Assembly (NCBI GenBank): GCA_900540295.1
Contig: UQFM01000014.1
Span: 1-32,389 of the forward strand
Length of the DNA: 32,389 nucleotides
Reading direction: 5' to 3'
DNA from: an uncultured Oscillospiraceae bacterium
Lineage (GTDB): Bacteria > Bacillota > Clostridia > Oscillospirales > Acutalibacteraceae
Position numbers and translations under genes: made by a program. Below are positions 14,673 through 24,093 of this stretch, in pieces; the first letter of the stretch is position 1; each line of letters starts with the position of its first letter. The notes beneath the pieces were generated by a model, which saw only the letters and a list, made by a program, of their open reading frames with translations, ran no database searches and was not told the origin of the DNA.

Positions 14673-15413
14673 TTATTCAGCGGCAGCTTCTGCTTCGGGT
14701 GCAACTTCTTCTACAGCTGCGGCACCCTGCATGCCCTGTCTGCCTTCGATAACGGCATCTGCCATTGCGCCTGCAATCAGTTTGACTGCGCGGATAGCGT
14801 CATCGTTACCCGGGATAACATGGTCGATTTCATCGGGATCGCAGTTGGTATCCACGATAGCGATAATCGGAATGCCGAGTTTCTTTGCTTCTGCCACAGC
14901 GATTCTTTCTTTGCGGGGGTCAACAATGAACATCGCCGCAGGCTGTTTTTTCATTTCGGTAATACCGCCCATGAATTTTTCAAGTTTTTCAATTTCCAGT
15001 TCCAGCTTAGCGGCTTCCTTTTTCGGCAAAATGTCGAAAGTGCCGTCTGCCTGCATTGCCTGCAACTGACCGAGTCTCTTAATTCTTCTTTTGATTGTGC
15101 TGAAGTTTGTGAGCATACCGCCGAGCCAACGTGCATTGACAAAAGGCATGCCGCAACGCTGTGCTTCCTCTTTGATGGATTCCTGCGCCTGCTTTTTGGT
15201 ACCTACAAACAAAATTTCATCGCCCTGTGCGGCAATGTCACGAACGACCATATAAGCATCTTCCAGCTTTTTGACCGTTTTTTGCAGGTCGATAATGTAA
15301 ATTCCGTTTCTTTCGGTGAAGATATACTCCGCCATTTTGGGATTCCATCTTCTGGTCTGGTGACCGAAATGGACGCCTGCTTCGAGCAGTTGTTTCATGG
15401 ATACGACTGACAT
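14673..15413 (-). CDS. rpsB: 30S ribosomal protein S2
   Basis: S2 is a late-assembling protein of the small ribosomal subunit. The 246-aa product is full length and begins MSVVSMKQLLEAGVHFGHQTRRWNPKM, the family signature. It includes FVGTKKQAQESI, the coiled-coil region near 110-140 and DTNCDPDEIDHVIPGNDDAIRAVKLI. A short Glu/Ala-rich tail ends the protein. AGGAGG lies upstream of the ATG at 15413. The gene is preceded by a consensus promoter and a structured leader. Confidence 0.98.
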   Translation of the reverse strand: MSVVSMKQLLEAGVHFGHQTRRWNPKMAEYIFTERNGIYIIDLQKTVKKLEDAYMVVRDIAAQGDEILFVGTKKQAQESIKEEAQRCGMPFVNARWLGGMLTNFSTIKRRIKRLGQLQAMQADGTFDILPKKEAAKLELEIEKLEKFMGGITEMKKQPAAMFIVDPRKERIAVAEAKKLGIPIIAIVDTNCDPDEIDHVIPGNDDAIRAVKLIAGAMADAVIEGRQGMQGAAAVEEVAPEAEAAAE

Positions 15414-15437
15414 AAATATTCCTCCTTATTTTGCCAC

Positions 15438-15500
15438 CGCACGGTTCTGCTTACAGTAAGACATTCAAAATGCAATTTTACTGCAATCCCCATGCGTGCG
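15438..15500 (-). promoter_or_regulatory. Structured rpsB 5' leader (possible S2 autoregulatory element)
   Basis: On the minus strand CGCACG (15495-15500) pairs with CGTGCG (15438-15443), and inside it CAGTAA (15478-15483) pairs with TTACTG (15454-15459). This makes a nested two-stem structure between the transcription start and the ribosome-binding site. r-protein operons often carry leaders bound by their own product, so feedback by S2 is plausible but unproven. Confidence 0.45.
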
Positions 15501-15512
15501 AATTGCGAAAGC

Positions 15513-15541
15513 ATTATACCATTATAACGTTGATATTGCAA
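15513..15541 (-). promoter_or_regulatory. Sigma-A promoter of rpsB-tsf
   Basis: On the minus strand TTGCAA (15536-15541), a 17 bp spacer and TATAAT (15513-15518). The predicted leader is about 95 nt long. Confidence 0.85.
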
Positions 15542-15548
15542 GCTTTTT

Positions 15549-15773
15549 TTACAAATCCGAGAAGATTTTTTTTTGCAGATTAAATAATTTTCGCTTTTTT
15601 TCTGCTGTTTTTTCAAAATCCACAAGAAAATGCCCTTCTGCATCCTGCACGACAATATCACCTGATGCGATTTTCTCCGAAAAAAGCGTGATAGAAGCGG
15701 TTGTAATTTTTTTCTCCTCGTTAATTAAAACAACCGTATCTTCCTCAATACGGTCTACCGACCAAATTTGCAT
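15549..15773 (-). CDS. DUF3006 domain protein
   Basis: The 74-aa product looks like a DUF3006 protein: the opening WSVDRIEEDTVVLINEE is a small beta-rich module, and GDIVVQDAEGHFLVD is followed by a basic C-terminal helix. The family's function is not established. In many Firmicutes it sits beside a ComEC-like MBL hydrolase, as it does here (3 bp gap, with a GGAG site inside the MBL gene's end). It is the last gene of the tepA-ftsK-ygiQ train. I see no terminator between it and the rpsB promoter. Confidence 0.75.
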   Translation of the reverse strand: MQIWSVDRIEEDTVVLINEEKKITTASITLFSEKIASGDIVVQDAEGHFLVDFEKTAEKKRKLFNLQKKIFSDL

Positions 15774-15776
15774 ATG

Positions 15777-16718
15777 CTATTTCTCCGTTTGCATTGTAAT
15801 CTCTTTGCCGTTGCTCATCACAACAATTGTGCCGTTTCTGTCTGTTCTTCTGTATTCGATTCCGAGTGCAGTAAGCCGCTGTAAAACAGAATCGCTCGGC
15901 AGTTTATAGCTGTTATTCTCTCCGCAGGAAATTACGGCAAGCTTCGGCGATACCGCACGCAGATATTTTTCCGTTGATGAGGTTTTACTTCCGTGATGTC
16001 CCATTTTCAGAACATCCGCCCGTACATCGAAGCCTGCCGCAAGGACGTCGTTTTCAGAAGCCTTTTCCGCATCTCCCTGAAACAAGAAATTTGTTTCGCC
16101 GTAGGTAAAACGAACGACAACAGACGAATCGTTTAGTTCTTTATAATCCTTATTCGGCGCGTATACGGAAAAACTGCATCCCGATAAATTGTATGAAAGC
16201 CCTGCTTTTGCCGCATACACCTTTGCGCCACTGTCCGAAAGCGCATACAGCAAATCTTCGTACACTTTCGAGGTCGGCATATTTTCTTCGCTGTATTTCG
16301 GCATAATGACATTTTCAACCGCGTAGTTTTTAAGAACATCATCAGCACTGCCGATATGGTCGGCATGCGCATGTGTCAGTATGAAATACTTCAACTGTTT
16401 CACATTCTGCGCTTTTAAGTATGCGTCTATCGCCGCATAAGAATCCACATCGCCTGCGTCAATCAAAACCGCCTCGTTTCCGCAAAGAATTAAGGCACTG
16501 TCCGCTTGCCCGACATCTATGAAATGTGCGGAAAAAGGGTATTCCCCGGCATTTACGGTTTGGTTTGTGCCGCTTAACCGAAAAAAGTCGCTCCACGAGG
16601 GCAAACCGAGTTTTGGAAAATAGGTAACCAACAGTGCCAAAATCGCAACACAAACCAAAACCGCAATTTGTACGATACGAAATTTACGTTTACTGCTTGC
16701 GTTTGCGCGTTTTGCCAT
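15777..16718 (-). CDS. Membrane-anchored MBL-fold metallohydrolase (ComEC C-domain-like)
   Basis: The 313-aa product has one N-terminal transmembrane helix (about residues 14-33) and an extracytoplasmic metallo-beta-lactamase domain. Motifs are FIDVGQADSALI (67-78), the metal-binding HAHADH (116-121), the Asp in FQGDAE and GHHGSKTSS (240-248). This is the arrangement found in the C-terminal domain of the DNA-uptake protein ComEC and in stand-alone ComEC/Rec2-like proteins. ComEC's channel domain is missing, so nuclease or phosphodiesterase activity is only an inference. I chose the ATG at 16718, 8 nt after GGAGG, over an in-frame GTG at 16778. It overlaps the ygiQ end by 29 bp. Confidence 0.88.
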   Translation of the reverse strand: MAKRANASSKRKFRIVQIAVLVCVAILALLVTYFPKLGLPSWSDFFRLSGTNQTVNAGEYPFSAHFIDVGQADSALILCGNEAVLIDAGDVDSYAAIDAYLKAQNVKQLKYFILTHAHADHIGSADDVLKNYAVENVIMPKYSEENMPTSKVYEDLLYALSDSGAKVYAAKAGLSYNLSGCSFSVYAPNKDYKELNDSSVVVRFTYGETNFLFQGDAEKASENDVLAAGFDVRADVLKMGHHGSKTSSTEKYLRAVSPKLAVISCGENNSYKLPSDSVLQRLTALGIEYRRTDRNGTIVVMSNGKEITMQTEK

Positions 16719-18570
16719 TTGTTTTTCCTCCGTGATATTGTACCTTTTTTTGTACAGCACGTGCCGCAGGTTTCGCACTGTGTGACGGACGGATTAAGCA
16801 GTTCTCCCCCGTTCCGATTAAATCTGCGCGACCTGCCCGTTTCAGAGCCTCTTCTACAAGAGCACGGTTTTTCGGATTGAAATATTGCATCAACGCACGC
16901 TGCATAGCCTTATCATGCGGATTTTTTGCCACAAATACAGGTTTTAATGTGTACGGGTCTAATTCCGTACAAAACATAGCTGTTGCAATTGTGCCGGGCG
17001 TCGGATAAAAATCCTGCACCTGCTCGGGATGCAAATGTTCTTTCTTAATAAACAGTGCGAGTTCTATGGCATCTTTCAGTGTCGCCCCGGGGTGCGAGGA
17101 CATCAGATACGGTACAAGATATTGCTCCTTGCCGATTTTCTTAGTATAGTCAAAATATTTTCGGGAGAAGCGCAGATACGCTTCTATATGCGGCTTACCC
17201 ATTTTGTCGAGTACTGCGGCAGAACAGTGCTCGGGCGCAACCTTCAGCTGCCCGCTGACGTGGTGCTCCACAAGTTCTTTAAAGAAATCGTCTGAAGCAT
17301 CTTCCAGCATATAGTCATAGCGTATGCCGGAGCGGATAAACACCTTTTTCACTTTCGGCAATGCACGGACAGCACGCAGAATATCCAAATACTCCGATTG
17401 ATCTGCCTTCAGCGCAGGACACGCAGACGGCGCTAAACATTTTTTACCTTTACAAAGTCCCGATTTTTCCTGCTTACTGCAGGACGGATAACGAAAATTT
17501 GCCGTAGGTCCGCCGATGTCATGGATGTATCCCTTAAAATCGGGCATTTGCGTAATGCGCTTCGCCTCATCGATGATAGATTCTTTGCTTCTGGAAGTTA
17601 CATATCTGCCCTGATGAAAAGCAAGGGAGCAAAAGTTACAAGCCCCGAAACAGCCGCGATTATGCGTGATTGAAAATTTTACTTCTTCAATCCCGGGAAC
17701 ACCGCCGTCTTTTTCATACGTCGGATGATATTGTCTCGTATACGGCAAAGCGTAAACGGCATCCAATTCTTCGCGAGTCAGCGGCGGCATCGGCGGATTT
17801 TGCACCAGCATCATTTTACCGTGTCTCTGACGCAGCATCTTGCCTCGAATATGATCCTGTTCATCCTGCTCTATGCGGCAGGAAACGGCATACTCGCGTT
17901 TGGATTGCAGTACGTTCTCATATGACGGACATTCTGTACAAAACGGCGTTTCCGCCACGGGTACAGCATAACAAGTGCCGAGAATATCATGCATGGTATG
18001 TATGCTTTCACCTGCGTGCAGACGGTTTGCAATTTCAACGGTTTGCTTTTCGCCCATGCCGTAGGAAATTAAATCCGCGCCCGAATCGAACAGAATAGAC
18101 GGACGGATTGTATTATCCCAATAATCATAATGCGCAAAACGGCGCAGAGAAGCCTCTAAGCCGCCAATTACAATCGGAATATCGCCGAACGCTTCCCGAA
18201 TCTTTTTGCAATATACAATCACTGCACGGTCGGGGCGTTTTCCGATTTTACCGCCGGGAGAGTATGCATCCGTATTCCGTTTCTTTTTGGCAACGCTGTA
18301 ATGCGCCACCATAGAATCAATATTGCCTGAGGACACAAAAAAACCGAGACGCGGACGGCCGAACCGCTGAAAATCGGTTAAGTTATCTACTTTCGGCTGT
18401 GAAAGAACGGCGACCTTGTAGCCGTTTGCTTCTAAGACGCGGGTAATGATTGCCGCACCGAAGCTCGGATGGTCCACATACGCGTCTCCCGTCACATAGA
18501 CAAAGTCTACTTGTTCCCATCCGCGCGTTTCAATATCTTCGCGCGAAATCGGCAAAAACTGTGTTGCCAT
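16690..18570 (-). CDS. ygiQ: YgiQ family radical SAM protein
   Basis: YgiQ proteins are radical SAM enzymes of unknown substrate with a B12-binding-like N-terminal region. The 626-aa product shows the family start FLPISREDIETRGWEQVDFV and the DAYVDHPSFG segment. The iron-sulfur cluster cysteines are Cys307, Cys311 and Cys314 in NRGCFGACNFCSLAFHQGR. A conserved C-terminal region (VAPEHCS, HPGATLKDAIELA, VQDFYPTPGT) and a basic tail follow. It starts 3 bp after ftsK, with its GGAG site in the ftsK stop region. Confidence 0.95.
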   Translation of the reverse strand: MATQFLPISREDIETRGWEQVDFVYVTGDAYVDHPSFGAAIITRVLEANGYKVAVLSQPKVDNLTDFQRFGRPRLGFFVSSGNIDSMVAHYSVAKKKRNTDAYSPGGKIGKRPDRAVIVYCKKIREAFGDIPIVIGGLEASLRRFAHYDYWDNTIRPSILFDSGADLISYGMGEKQTVEIANRLHAGESIHTMHDILGTCYAVPVAETPFCTECPSYENVLQSKREYAVSCRIEQDEQDHIRGKMLRQRHGKMMLVQNPPMPPLTREELDAVYALPYTRQYHPTYEKDGGVPGIEEVKFSITHNRGCFGACNFCSLAFHQGRYVTSRSKESIIDEAKRITQMPDFKGYIHDIGGPTANFRYPSCSKQEKSGLCKGKKCLAPSACPALKADQSEYLDILRAVRALPKVKKVFIRSGIRYDYMLEDASDDFFKELVEHHVSGQLKVAPEHCSAAVLDKMGKPHIEAYLRFSRKYFDYTKKIGKEQYLVPYLMSSHPGATLKDAIELALFIKKEHLHPEQVQDFYPTPGTIATAMFCTELDPYTLKPVFVAKNPHDKAMQRALMQYFNPKNRALVEEALKRAGRADLIGTGENCLIRPSHSAKPAARAVQKKVQYHGGKTNGKTRKRKQ

Positions 18571-18573
18571 AGC

Positions 18574-21123
18574 TTATTCTCCGTTTGTGTCTGCCGGCGC
18601 TTCTGCGCCGTTTTCACTGTAATCGCGGGAAGCGCCGCCCTGCGCCAATGCGTTCATCTCGTACCACTGTTGTTTGGAAATCAAAACCTTACGCGGTTTA
18701 CTGCCCTCATACGGACCGATGATACCGCGTTCTTCCAAATTATCAATAATCCGTGCCGCACGTGCATAGCCGAGTTTCAGTTTGCGCTGTAACAGTGTAG
18801 TTGACGCCATTTGCGCGTCTACGACCACTTCAATCGCTTTCGGAATCATTTCGTCTGCTTCGCGCTCGTCGTCACCGTCCTCTGCGGCGGCACTGTTCTT
18901 TTTCTTATCCTGTGCAGACTGACGCTCAATCTCCTGCATGACATCGTCATCATAAGCAGACTGTTCCTGACTCTTGATGTAATCTACAACTGTTTCGACT
19001 TCCTTGTCGGAAAGAAAACAGCCCTGAATACGAATGGGCTTTGCAATGCCGACAGGATAAAACAGCATATCGCCGTTGCCGAGCAATTTTTCCGCGCCTG
19101 CCGCATCAATGATGGTTCTCGAGTCAATCTGTGAAGAAACCTTTAAGGACAAACGGCTCGGAATATTTGCTTTGATAAGACCCGTAATAACATCCACAGA
19201 CGGTCTTTGCGTAGCGATGACCAAATGCATACCCGCCGCACGCGCCATCTGCGCCAATCGGCAAATAGAATCCTCAACTTCATGCGGCGCCGCCATCATT
19301 AAGTCGGACAACTCATCAATAAAAATCACGATTTGCGGCATCTTCTTTTGCCCGATGCTTTCACAGATGCTGTTGTAACCGCTGATGTCGCGAACATTAT
19401 TGTCAGAAAATGTCTTATAACGTGTCAGCATTTCCGTAACCGCCCACGCAAGTGCGCCAGAAGCTTTTCTCGGGTCGGAAACCACAGGCACAATTAAATG
19501 CGGAATCCCGTTATACACCGTGAATTCCACCTGCTTCGGGTCAATCATCAAAAGCTTGACCTCATCGGGTGTGGCATTGTACAAAATACTGACAATCATC
19601 GCGTTTAAGCATACGGATTTTCCCGACCCCGTTGTACCCGCAACCAACAAATGCGGCATCTTTGCAAGGTCAGCATAGGTGCAGTTGCCTGCAATATCTT
19701 TACCGAGCGCAACAAAAAGCTTGGATTTTGCGGATTTATACTGCGGTGTATCAACAATTTCCCGCAATGTAACCGTTGCACGGTTTTTGTTCGGTACTTC
19801 AATACCGACCGCCGCTTTATTCGGTATCGGCGCTTCAATACGGATACCGCCCGCCGCAAGGTTCAGTGCAATATCATCGGACAGATTTGTAATACGGCTG
19901 ATTTTCACACCCGCCGCAGGTTGAATTTCATACCGTGTAACCGACGGGCCGCGGCAAATATCTACAATACGTGTTTCCACACCGAAGCTTTTTAAAGTAT
20001 CCACCAATTTTGTGGCGTTTGCTTTTAATTCATCCTCGTATTTTAAACTGCGCGTGTTTGTATTTACAGCAAGACAGGTAAGCGGCGGTTTTTCATATGC
20101 TTTGACGGGTTTTTCTTCTGTTTCCGTCTCCTCCGTTTCTATTTCTTGGCTCACTTCTGCTTTGGGCTTGTCTGTGCCGAATTTTTCAGCAGAAATCGGT
20201 ACAATACCGTCTTCGGAAAGAGTAGACGGCTTCGCTTCAGGTGCTTTCATTTTATTGATAATATCATCTAACAAAATCGGTTTTTGTGATTCTGCCGTTT
20301 CAGCTTGCGGCTCGTCAGTGGATTCAATTACAGAAGCCAATTCTGTCTCCGTTTCCGCAGTTGTTGTCTCTGATACCTCTTCTTTTTTCTTTCGGGGGAA
20401 TTTTTTAATCACTTTGTCTTCTTTATCTTCGGCGACAGGTTCGGGACCGAGATCGACGTCTACGTTGAAATCCCGCTCACGATGTCTTGTAATTTGCTCT
20501 ATCTTCTCTTCGCGGTATTCATTTGCCTTTTGTACAGGCTTGGCAACACCGCGGAACAGCTTTACAAGCGTTGTGCCCGTCATCAGCATCAGGCAGAGGA
20601 AAATTAAAATCAGAACAACCGCAATAGCCGCCGCTTTGCCGCTGCCTGTCATGAGCAAAATCAACCCGCCGAAAAACGCGCCGATTGCGCCGCTGCCGAG
20701 ATAGGAGTTGTCATACCGAAACACATCGTATGCATCAACAATGTCCGAAAAGAAATCTACCGTTCCTTCAAAAGAAAAAATATGTACTGCACCGGAAATT
20801 AAAATGATTAACGCCAGTGCCTCCCCTACTTTAAATCCGACTTTTGTATCCGTTCTGTCCAACGTTGTCATAACGGCAATATAAATCAGTAACAGCGGAA
20901 TCACAAAAGCGCAAAATCCAAAAAGTCCAAAGGATAAACTGCGCAGTCCGCCCCAAAGACCGCCGCCCGGTATGAAAGTAATGCACAAGCCGAACAACGC
21001 CGCACAAAACAGAATAATTGCCGCAACCTGCTTGTTTGCCGCCAAACGCTCGGCATTCTTTGTATTGGACTTACCGCCTTTGCTCTGCGGTTTTCTTTGC
21101 GGTGCTTTTTTCTTTTCTGCCAT
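18574..21123 (-). CDS. ftsK: DNA translocase FtsK/SpoIIIE
   Basis: This is a membrane-anchored, septum-located motor that pumps chromosomal DNA. In spore formers the SpoIIIE member moves the chromosome into the forespore. The 849-aa product has about four transmembrane helices (residues 30-190) and an acidic, low-complexity linker (about 200-340). The RecA-like motor follows, with Walker A GTTGSGKS (about 495-502) and Walker B IFIDELSDL (about 599). The C-terminal winged-helix gamma domain (about 755-815) reads KLKLGYARAARIIDNLEERG and contacts KOPS/SRS sites. I cannot tell from sequence whether it serves division, sporulation or both. GGAGGAG precedes the ATG at 21123. Confidence 0.96.
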   Translation of the reverse strand: MAEKKKAPQRKPQSKGGKSNTKNAERLAANKQVAAIILFCAALFGLCITFIPGGGLWGGLRSLSFGLFGFCAFVIPLLLIYIAVMTTLDRTDTKVGFKVGEALALIILISGAVHIFSFEGTVDFFSDIVDAYDVFRYDNSYLGSGAIGAFFGGLILLMTGSGKAAAIAVVLILIFLCLMLMTGTTLVKLFRGVAKPVQKANEYREEKIEQITRHRERDFNVDVDLGPEPVAEDKEDKVIKKFPRKKKEEVSETTTAETETELASVIESTDEPQAETAESQKPILLDDIINKMKAPEAKPSTLSEDGIVPISAEKFGTDKPKAEVSQEIETEETETEEKPVKAYEKPPLTCLAVNTNTRSLKYEDELKANATKLVDTLKSFGVETRIVDICRGPSVTRYEIQPAAGVKISRITNLSDDIALNLAAGGIRIEAPIPNKAAVGIEVPNKNRATVTLREIVDTPQYKSAKSKLFVALGKDIAGNCTYADLAKMPHLLVAGTTGSGKSVCLNAMIVSILYNATPDEVKLLMIDPKQVEFTVYNGIPHLIVPVVSDPRKASGALAWAVTEMLTRYKTFSDNNVRDISGYNSICESIGQKKMPQIVIFIDELSDLMMAAPHEVEDSICRLAQMARAAGMHLVIATQRPSVDVITGLIKANIPSRLSLKVSSQIDSRTIIDAAGAEKLLGNGDMLFYPVGIAKPIRIQGCFLSDKEVETVVDYIKSQEQSAYDDDVMQEIERQSAQDKKKNSAAAEDGDDEREADEMIPKAIEVVVDAQMASTTLLQRKLKLGYARAARIIDNLEERGIIGPYEGSKPRKVLISKQQWYEMNALAQGGASRDYSENGAEAPADTNGE

Positions 21124-21154
21124 ATATTTTCTCCTCCGAAACTTCCGTAAGCTT

Positions 21155-21913
21155 TTATTTCTTCTCTAAAATCATCCCGTATAAACAATGCAGGGCGTCT
21201 GACAAACCGCCGAGGCAGTCAATCATCCCCGATTCCACGGCGGTCTTTCCGTCCAGCACGGAGCCGACATCCGTTGCAAGCTCACCCGTTGCCAGCATAT
21301 ACTCCCGAAACCGTTCCGCGGTCATTGCGGAATTGCGCGTAACAAATTCCACAATACGTTCCTGCATTTTTTGAAAATAGGAAAAGGTTTGCGGCACACC
21401 GAGCACCAAACCGTTCATGCGGACAGGATGCACAGTCATGGTCGCAGACGGCACAATGAAAGATTTTTTTGCCGATACCGCAAGCGGTACGCCGATGGAA
21501 TGCCCGCCGCCCAACACCAAAGAAACCGTAGGTGTTTCCATTCCGCTGATAAGCTCGGCAATCGCCAAACCTGCCTCAATATCGCCGCCGACCGTATTTA
21601 ATATGACAATCAGACCCTCAATCTCATTGCTTTCTTCAATTGCAACCAATTGCGGAATCACGTGTTCATATTTCGTCGTTTTATTTTGTGCGGAAAGTGT
21701 GTAGTGCCCTTCAATCTGCCCGATAATCGTCAGGCAGTGTATCAAATGACCGTCCTTTGATACCGTAATGGAGCCTGTTTCAACAATCTGCCGAATGGAA
21801 GATTCTGTCGGCAGTTCCTCTGCCTCCTCTTCCGTTGGTTCTTCATTTTCCTGCAAATATAAGCTGCGGTTCATCATTGTATAAAACAGATGATTTTGTT
21901 TATTTTTTTTCAT
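21155..21913 (-). CDS. tepA: ClpP-like serine protease, TepA/YmfB type
   Basis: The 252-aa product belongs to the ClpP/crotonase superfamily branch that includes B. subtilis TepA (YmfB), described as translocation-enhancing and linked to degradation of small acid-soluble spore proteins. The catalytic Ser139 lies in GGGHSIGVPLA and the His162 in MTVHPVR, with the oxyanion-type LNTVGGDIEAG at 105-115. The acidic N-terminus (EENEEPTEEE-like) is variable. There is no signal peptide, so it is probably cytoplasmic. It heads the tepA-ftsK-ygiQ-MBL-DUF3006 train. GGAGG lies upstream of the ATG at 21913. Confidence 0.92.
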   Translation of the reverse strand: MKKNKQNHLFYTMMNRSLYLQENEEPTEEEAEELPTESSIRQIVETGSITVSKDGHLIHCLTIIGQIEGHYTLSAQNKTTKYEHVIPQLVAIEESNEIEGLIVILNTVGGDIEAGLAIAELISGMETPTVSLVLGGGHSIGVPLAVSAKKSFIVPSATMTVHPVRMNGLVLGVPQTFSYFQKMQERIVEFVTRNSAMTAERFREYMLATGELATDVGSVLDGKTAVESGMIDCLGGLSDALHCLYGMILEKK

Positions 21914-21981
21914 TCCCGATTCCTCCGCTTTTAAATGTATTTAGTATGTGCGGATAAATCGGCAATTATTTTGCGCAAAAC

Positions 21982-22010
21982 ATTGTAGCATAAAAACTTC
22001 TAATTAGCAA
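21982..22010 (-). promoter_or_regulatory. Sigma-A promoter of tepA-ftsK
   Basis: On the minus strand TTGCTA (22005-22010), 17 bp and TACAAT (21982-21987) with an extended -10 TG. The 212 bp divergent region also holds the acn promoter on the other strand. Confidence 0.75.
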
Positions 22011-22046
22011 TATCCCGAACAACATAAAAAATTCATTGTCATTTTA

Positions 22047-22075
22047 TTGACAAGCACGCTCTGTGGTATTAAAAT
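22047..22075 (+). promoter_or_regulatory. Sigma-A promoter of acn-icd-rex
   Basis: A perfect -35 TTGACA (22047-22052), 17 bp spacer and TAAAAT (22070-22075). Downstream, at 22088-22106, lies TTGTTAA followed by five A and TTAAAAA. The left half equals the clostridial Rex half-site, but the spacing is one base too long. Confidence 0.85.
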
Positions 22076-22125
22076 ATGTATATAAGTTTGTTAAAAAAAT
22101 TAAAAAGTTAGGAGATAATTAAAAC

Positions 22126-24057
22126 ATGGGATTAACTGTTGCACAAAAACTGATTAAAAATCATTTGGTCAGCGGCGATATGACCGTCGGCAGTGAAGTC
22201 GGTCTTCGAATCGACCAAACACTTACACAGGATGCGACAGGTACAATGGCGTACTTGGAATTTGAAGCAATGGGCGTGGAACGTGTTAAAACGGAGCTTT
22301 CGGTTGCCTACATTGACCATAACACATTGCAAACCGGATTTGAAAACGCAGACGACCACCGTTTTATTCAGTCTGTCGCCAAAAAACGCGGGATTCGCTT
22401 TTCGCGCCCCGGCAACGGCATTTGCCATCAGGTACATTTAGAGCGTTTCGGTAAGCCGGGTAAAACATTGATTGGTTCAGACAGCCACACCCCCACCGGC
22501 GGCGGTATCGGTATGCTCGCCATGGGCGCGGGCGGCTTGGACGTGGCGGTCGCCATGGGCGGCGGTACATACTACATTACCATGCCGAAAATTGTCAATG
22601 TGCATTTAACAGGGAAACTGAATCCGTATGTTGCGGCAAAAGACGTCATTTTAGAGGTGCTTCGCCGCATGTCTGTAAAGGGCGGCGTCGGTAAGATTAT
22701 TGAATACACGGGCGACGGCGTGAAAACGCTTTCTGTTCCCGAACGCGCTACCATCACCAACATGGGTGCGGAGCTCGGCGCAACAACTTCTGTATTCCCC
22801 TCGGACGAGGTTACAAAAGCATTTTTAGCGGCGCAAAACCGTGAAGAAGATTGGACTGAACTGAAAGCAGATGCAGACGCGGTTTATGACGAGACCATTG
22901 AAATCGATTTGTCCTCGCTTGCACCGATGGCGGCAATGCCGCATATGCCTGATCGCGTAAAATCCGTAACGGAAATCGGCGCTATCAAGGTGGATCAGGT
23001 TTGCATCGGTTCCTGCACCAATTCCTCTTTGATGGATATGCTCAAGGTTGCCGCAATTCTGAAAGGCAAAACCGTTTGCCCGTCCGTCAGTTTGTCGATT
23101 GCACCCGGTTCTAAGCAGGTACTCAATATGCTCGCGAAAAACGGTGCGCTTGCCGATATGATTGATGCCGGCGCACGTATTTTGGAAAGTGCTTGCGGCC
23201 CCTGTATCGGTATGGGGCAGTCCCCGAACTCCGCGGGTGTTTCTCTGCGTACCTTTAACCGTAACTTTGAAGGACGTTCCGGTACGGCGGACGCAGGTAT
23301 TTATTTGGTCAGCCCTGAGGTTGCCGCATATTCTGCGCTGACAGGCGTACTGTCTGACCCGCGGGAGCTTGGTGAAGCACTCGACATTCAGATGCCTGAA
23401 AAATTTGAAATCAACGACAACATGGTTGCGCTTCCCGCATCTCCCGAAGAAGCCAAAGATGTTGCAGTTATGTACGGTCCGAATATCAAACCGTTCCCGA
23501 CCACCGAAGCATTGCCTGACGCCCTTACAGCAAAGGCTGTTTTAAAAGTTGGAGATGACATTACCACAGACCATATCATGCCCGCAGGTGCAAAGATTCT
23601 CCCCTACCGTTCCAATATTCCGCACCTTTCGCAGTTCTGCTTCGCGGTGTGCGATACAACCTTTGCAGAACGCTGCAAGGCTGAGGGAAAAGGTTTTGTA
23701 ATCGGCGGTGCAAACTACGGTCAAGGCTCTTCGCGCGAGCATGCGGCATTAGTACCGTTATACCTCGGCGTAAAGGCAGTGATTACAAAATCCTTTGCGC
23801 GAATTCACTGTGCAAACTTGATTAACGCGGGTATTTTGCCGTTGAACTTTAAAGATGAAGCAGATTATGACAAAATTTCGCAGGGCGATGAACTGAGCCT
23901 TCCCGAAATTAAAAATGAAATTTTGAACGACAAACCTGTTACACTAAAGAATTTGACTACGGGTGACAGCTATGAATTAAAGTATGATTTGTCAAAGCGT
24001 CAAAAAGACATTATTTTGGCGGGCGGTCTGCTGAATTACACACGCGAATCTTTATAA
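22126..24057 (+). CDS. acn: Aconitate hydratase (643-aa clostridial type)
   Basis: Aconitase isomerises citrate to isocitrate. The 643-aa product is the short, IPMI-like type, unlike the 900-aa CitB/AcnA. Its [4Fe-4S] ligands are Cys in IGSCTNSS (about residue 296) and the pair in ACGPCIGMG (about 358-361). Substrate-site motifs include DSHTPTGGGIGMLAMGAGG (near 120-138) and YGQGSSREHAAL (about 530-541) in the swivel domain. The GGAG site is 11 nt from the ATG, a rather long spacing. Icd follows after 36 bp. No citrate synthase gene is nearby. Confidence 0.95.
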   Translation: MGLTVAQKLIKNHLVSGDMTVGSEVGLRIDQTLTQDATGTMAYLEFEAMGVERVKTELSVAYIDHNTLQTGFENADDHRFIQSVAKKRGIRFSRPGNGICHQVHLERFGKPGKTLIGSDSHTPTGGGIGMLAMGAGGLDVAVAMGGGTYYITMPKIVNVHLTGKLNPYVAAKDVILEVLRRMSVKGGVGKIIEYTGDGVKTLSVPERATITNMGAELGATTSVFPSDEVTKAFLAAQNREEDWTELKADADAVYDETIEIDLSSLAPMAAMPHMPDRVKSVTEIGAIKVDQVCIGSCTNSSLMDMLKVAAILKGKTVCPSVSLSIAPGSKQVLNMLAKNGALADMIDAGARILESACGPCIGMGQSPNSAGVSLRTFNRNFEGRSGTADAGIYLVSPEVAAYSALTGVLSDPRELGEALDIQMPEKFEINDNMVALPASPEEAKDVAVMYGPNIKPFPTTEALPDALTAKAVLKVGDDITTDHIMPAGAKILPYRSNIPHLSQFCFAVCDTTFAERCKAEGKGFVIGGANYGQGSSREHAALVPLYLGVKAVITKSFARIHCANLINAGILPLNFKDEADYDKISQGDELSLPEIKNEILNDKPVTLKNLTTGDSYELKYDLSKRQKDIILAGGLLNYTRESL

Positions 24058-24093
24058 TACAAGCCATTGCGCTTATCAAAGGAGAAACAAACC

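Noticed and set aside
14820..15410. 196-codon plus-strand open frame opposite rpsB.
   Set aside because: It is a shadow of a highly conserved gene, with no ribosome-binding site and no recognisable domain.
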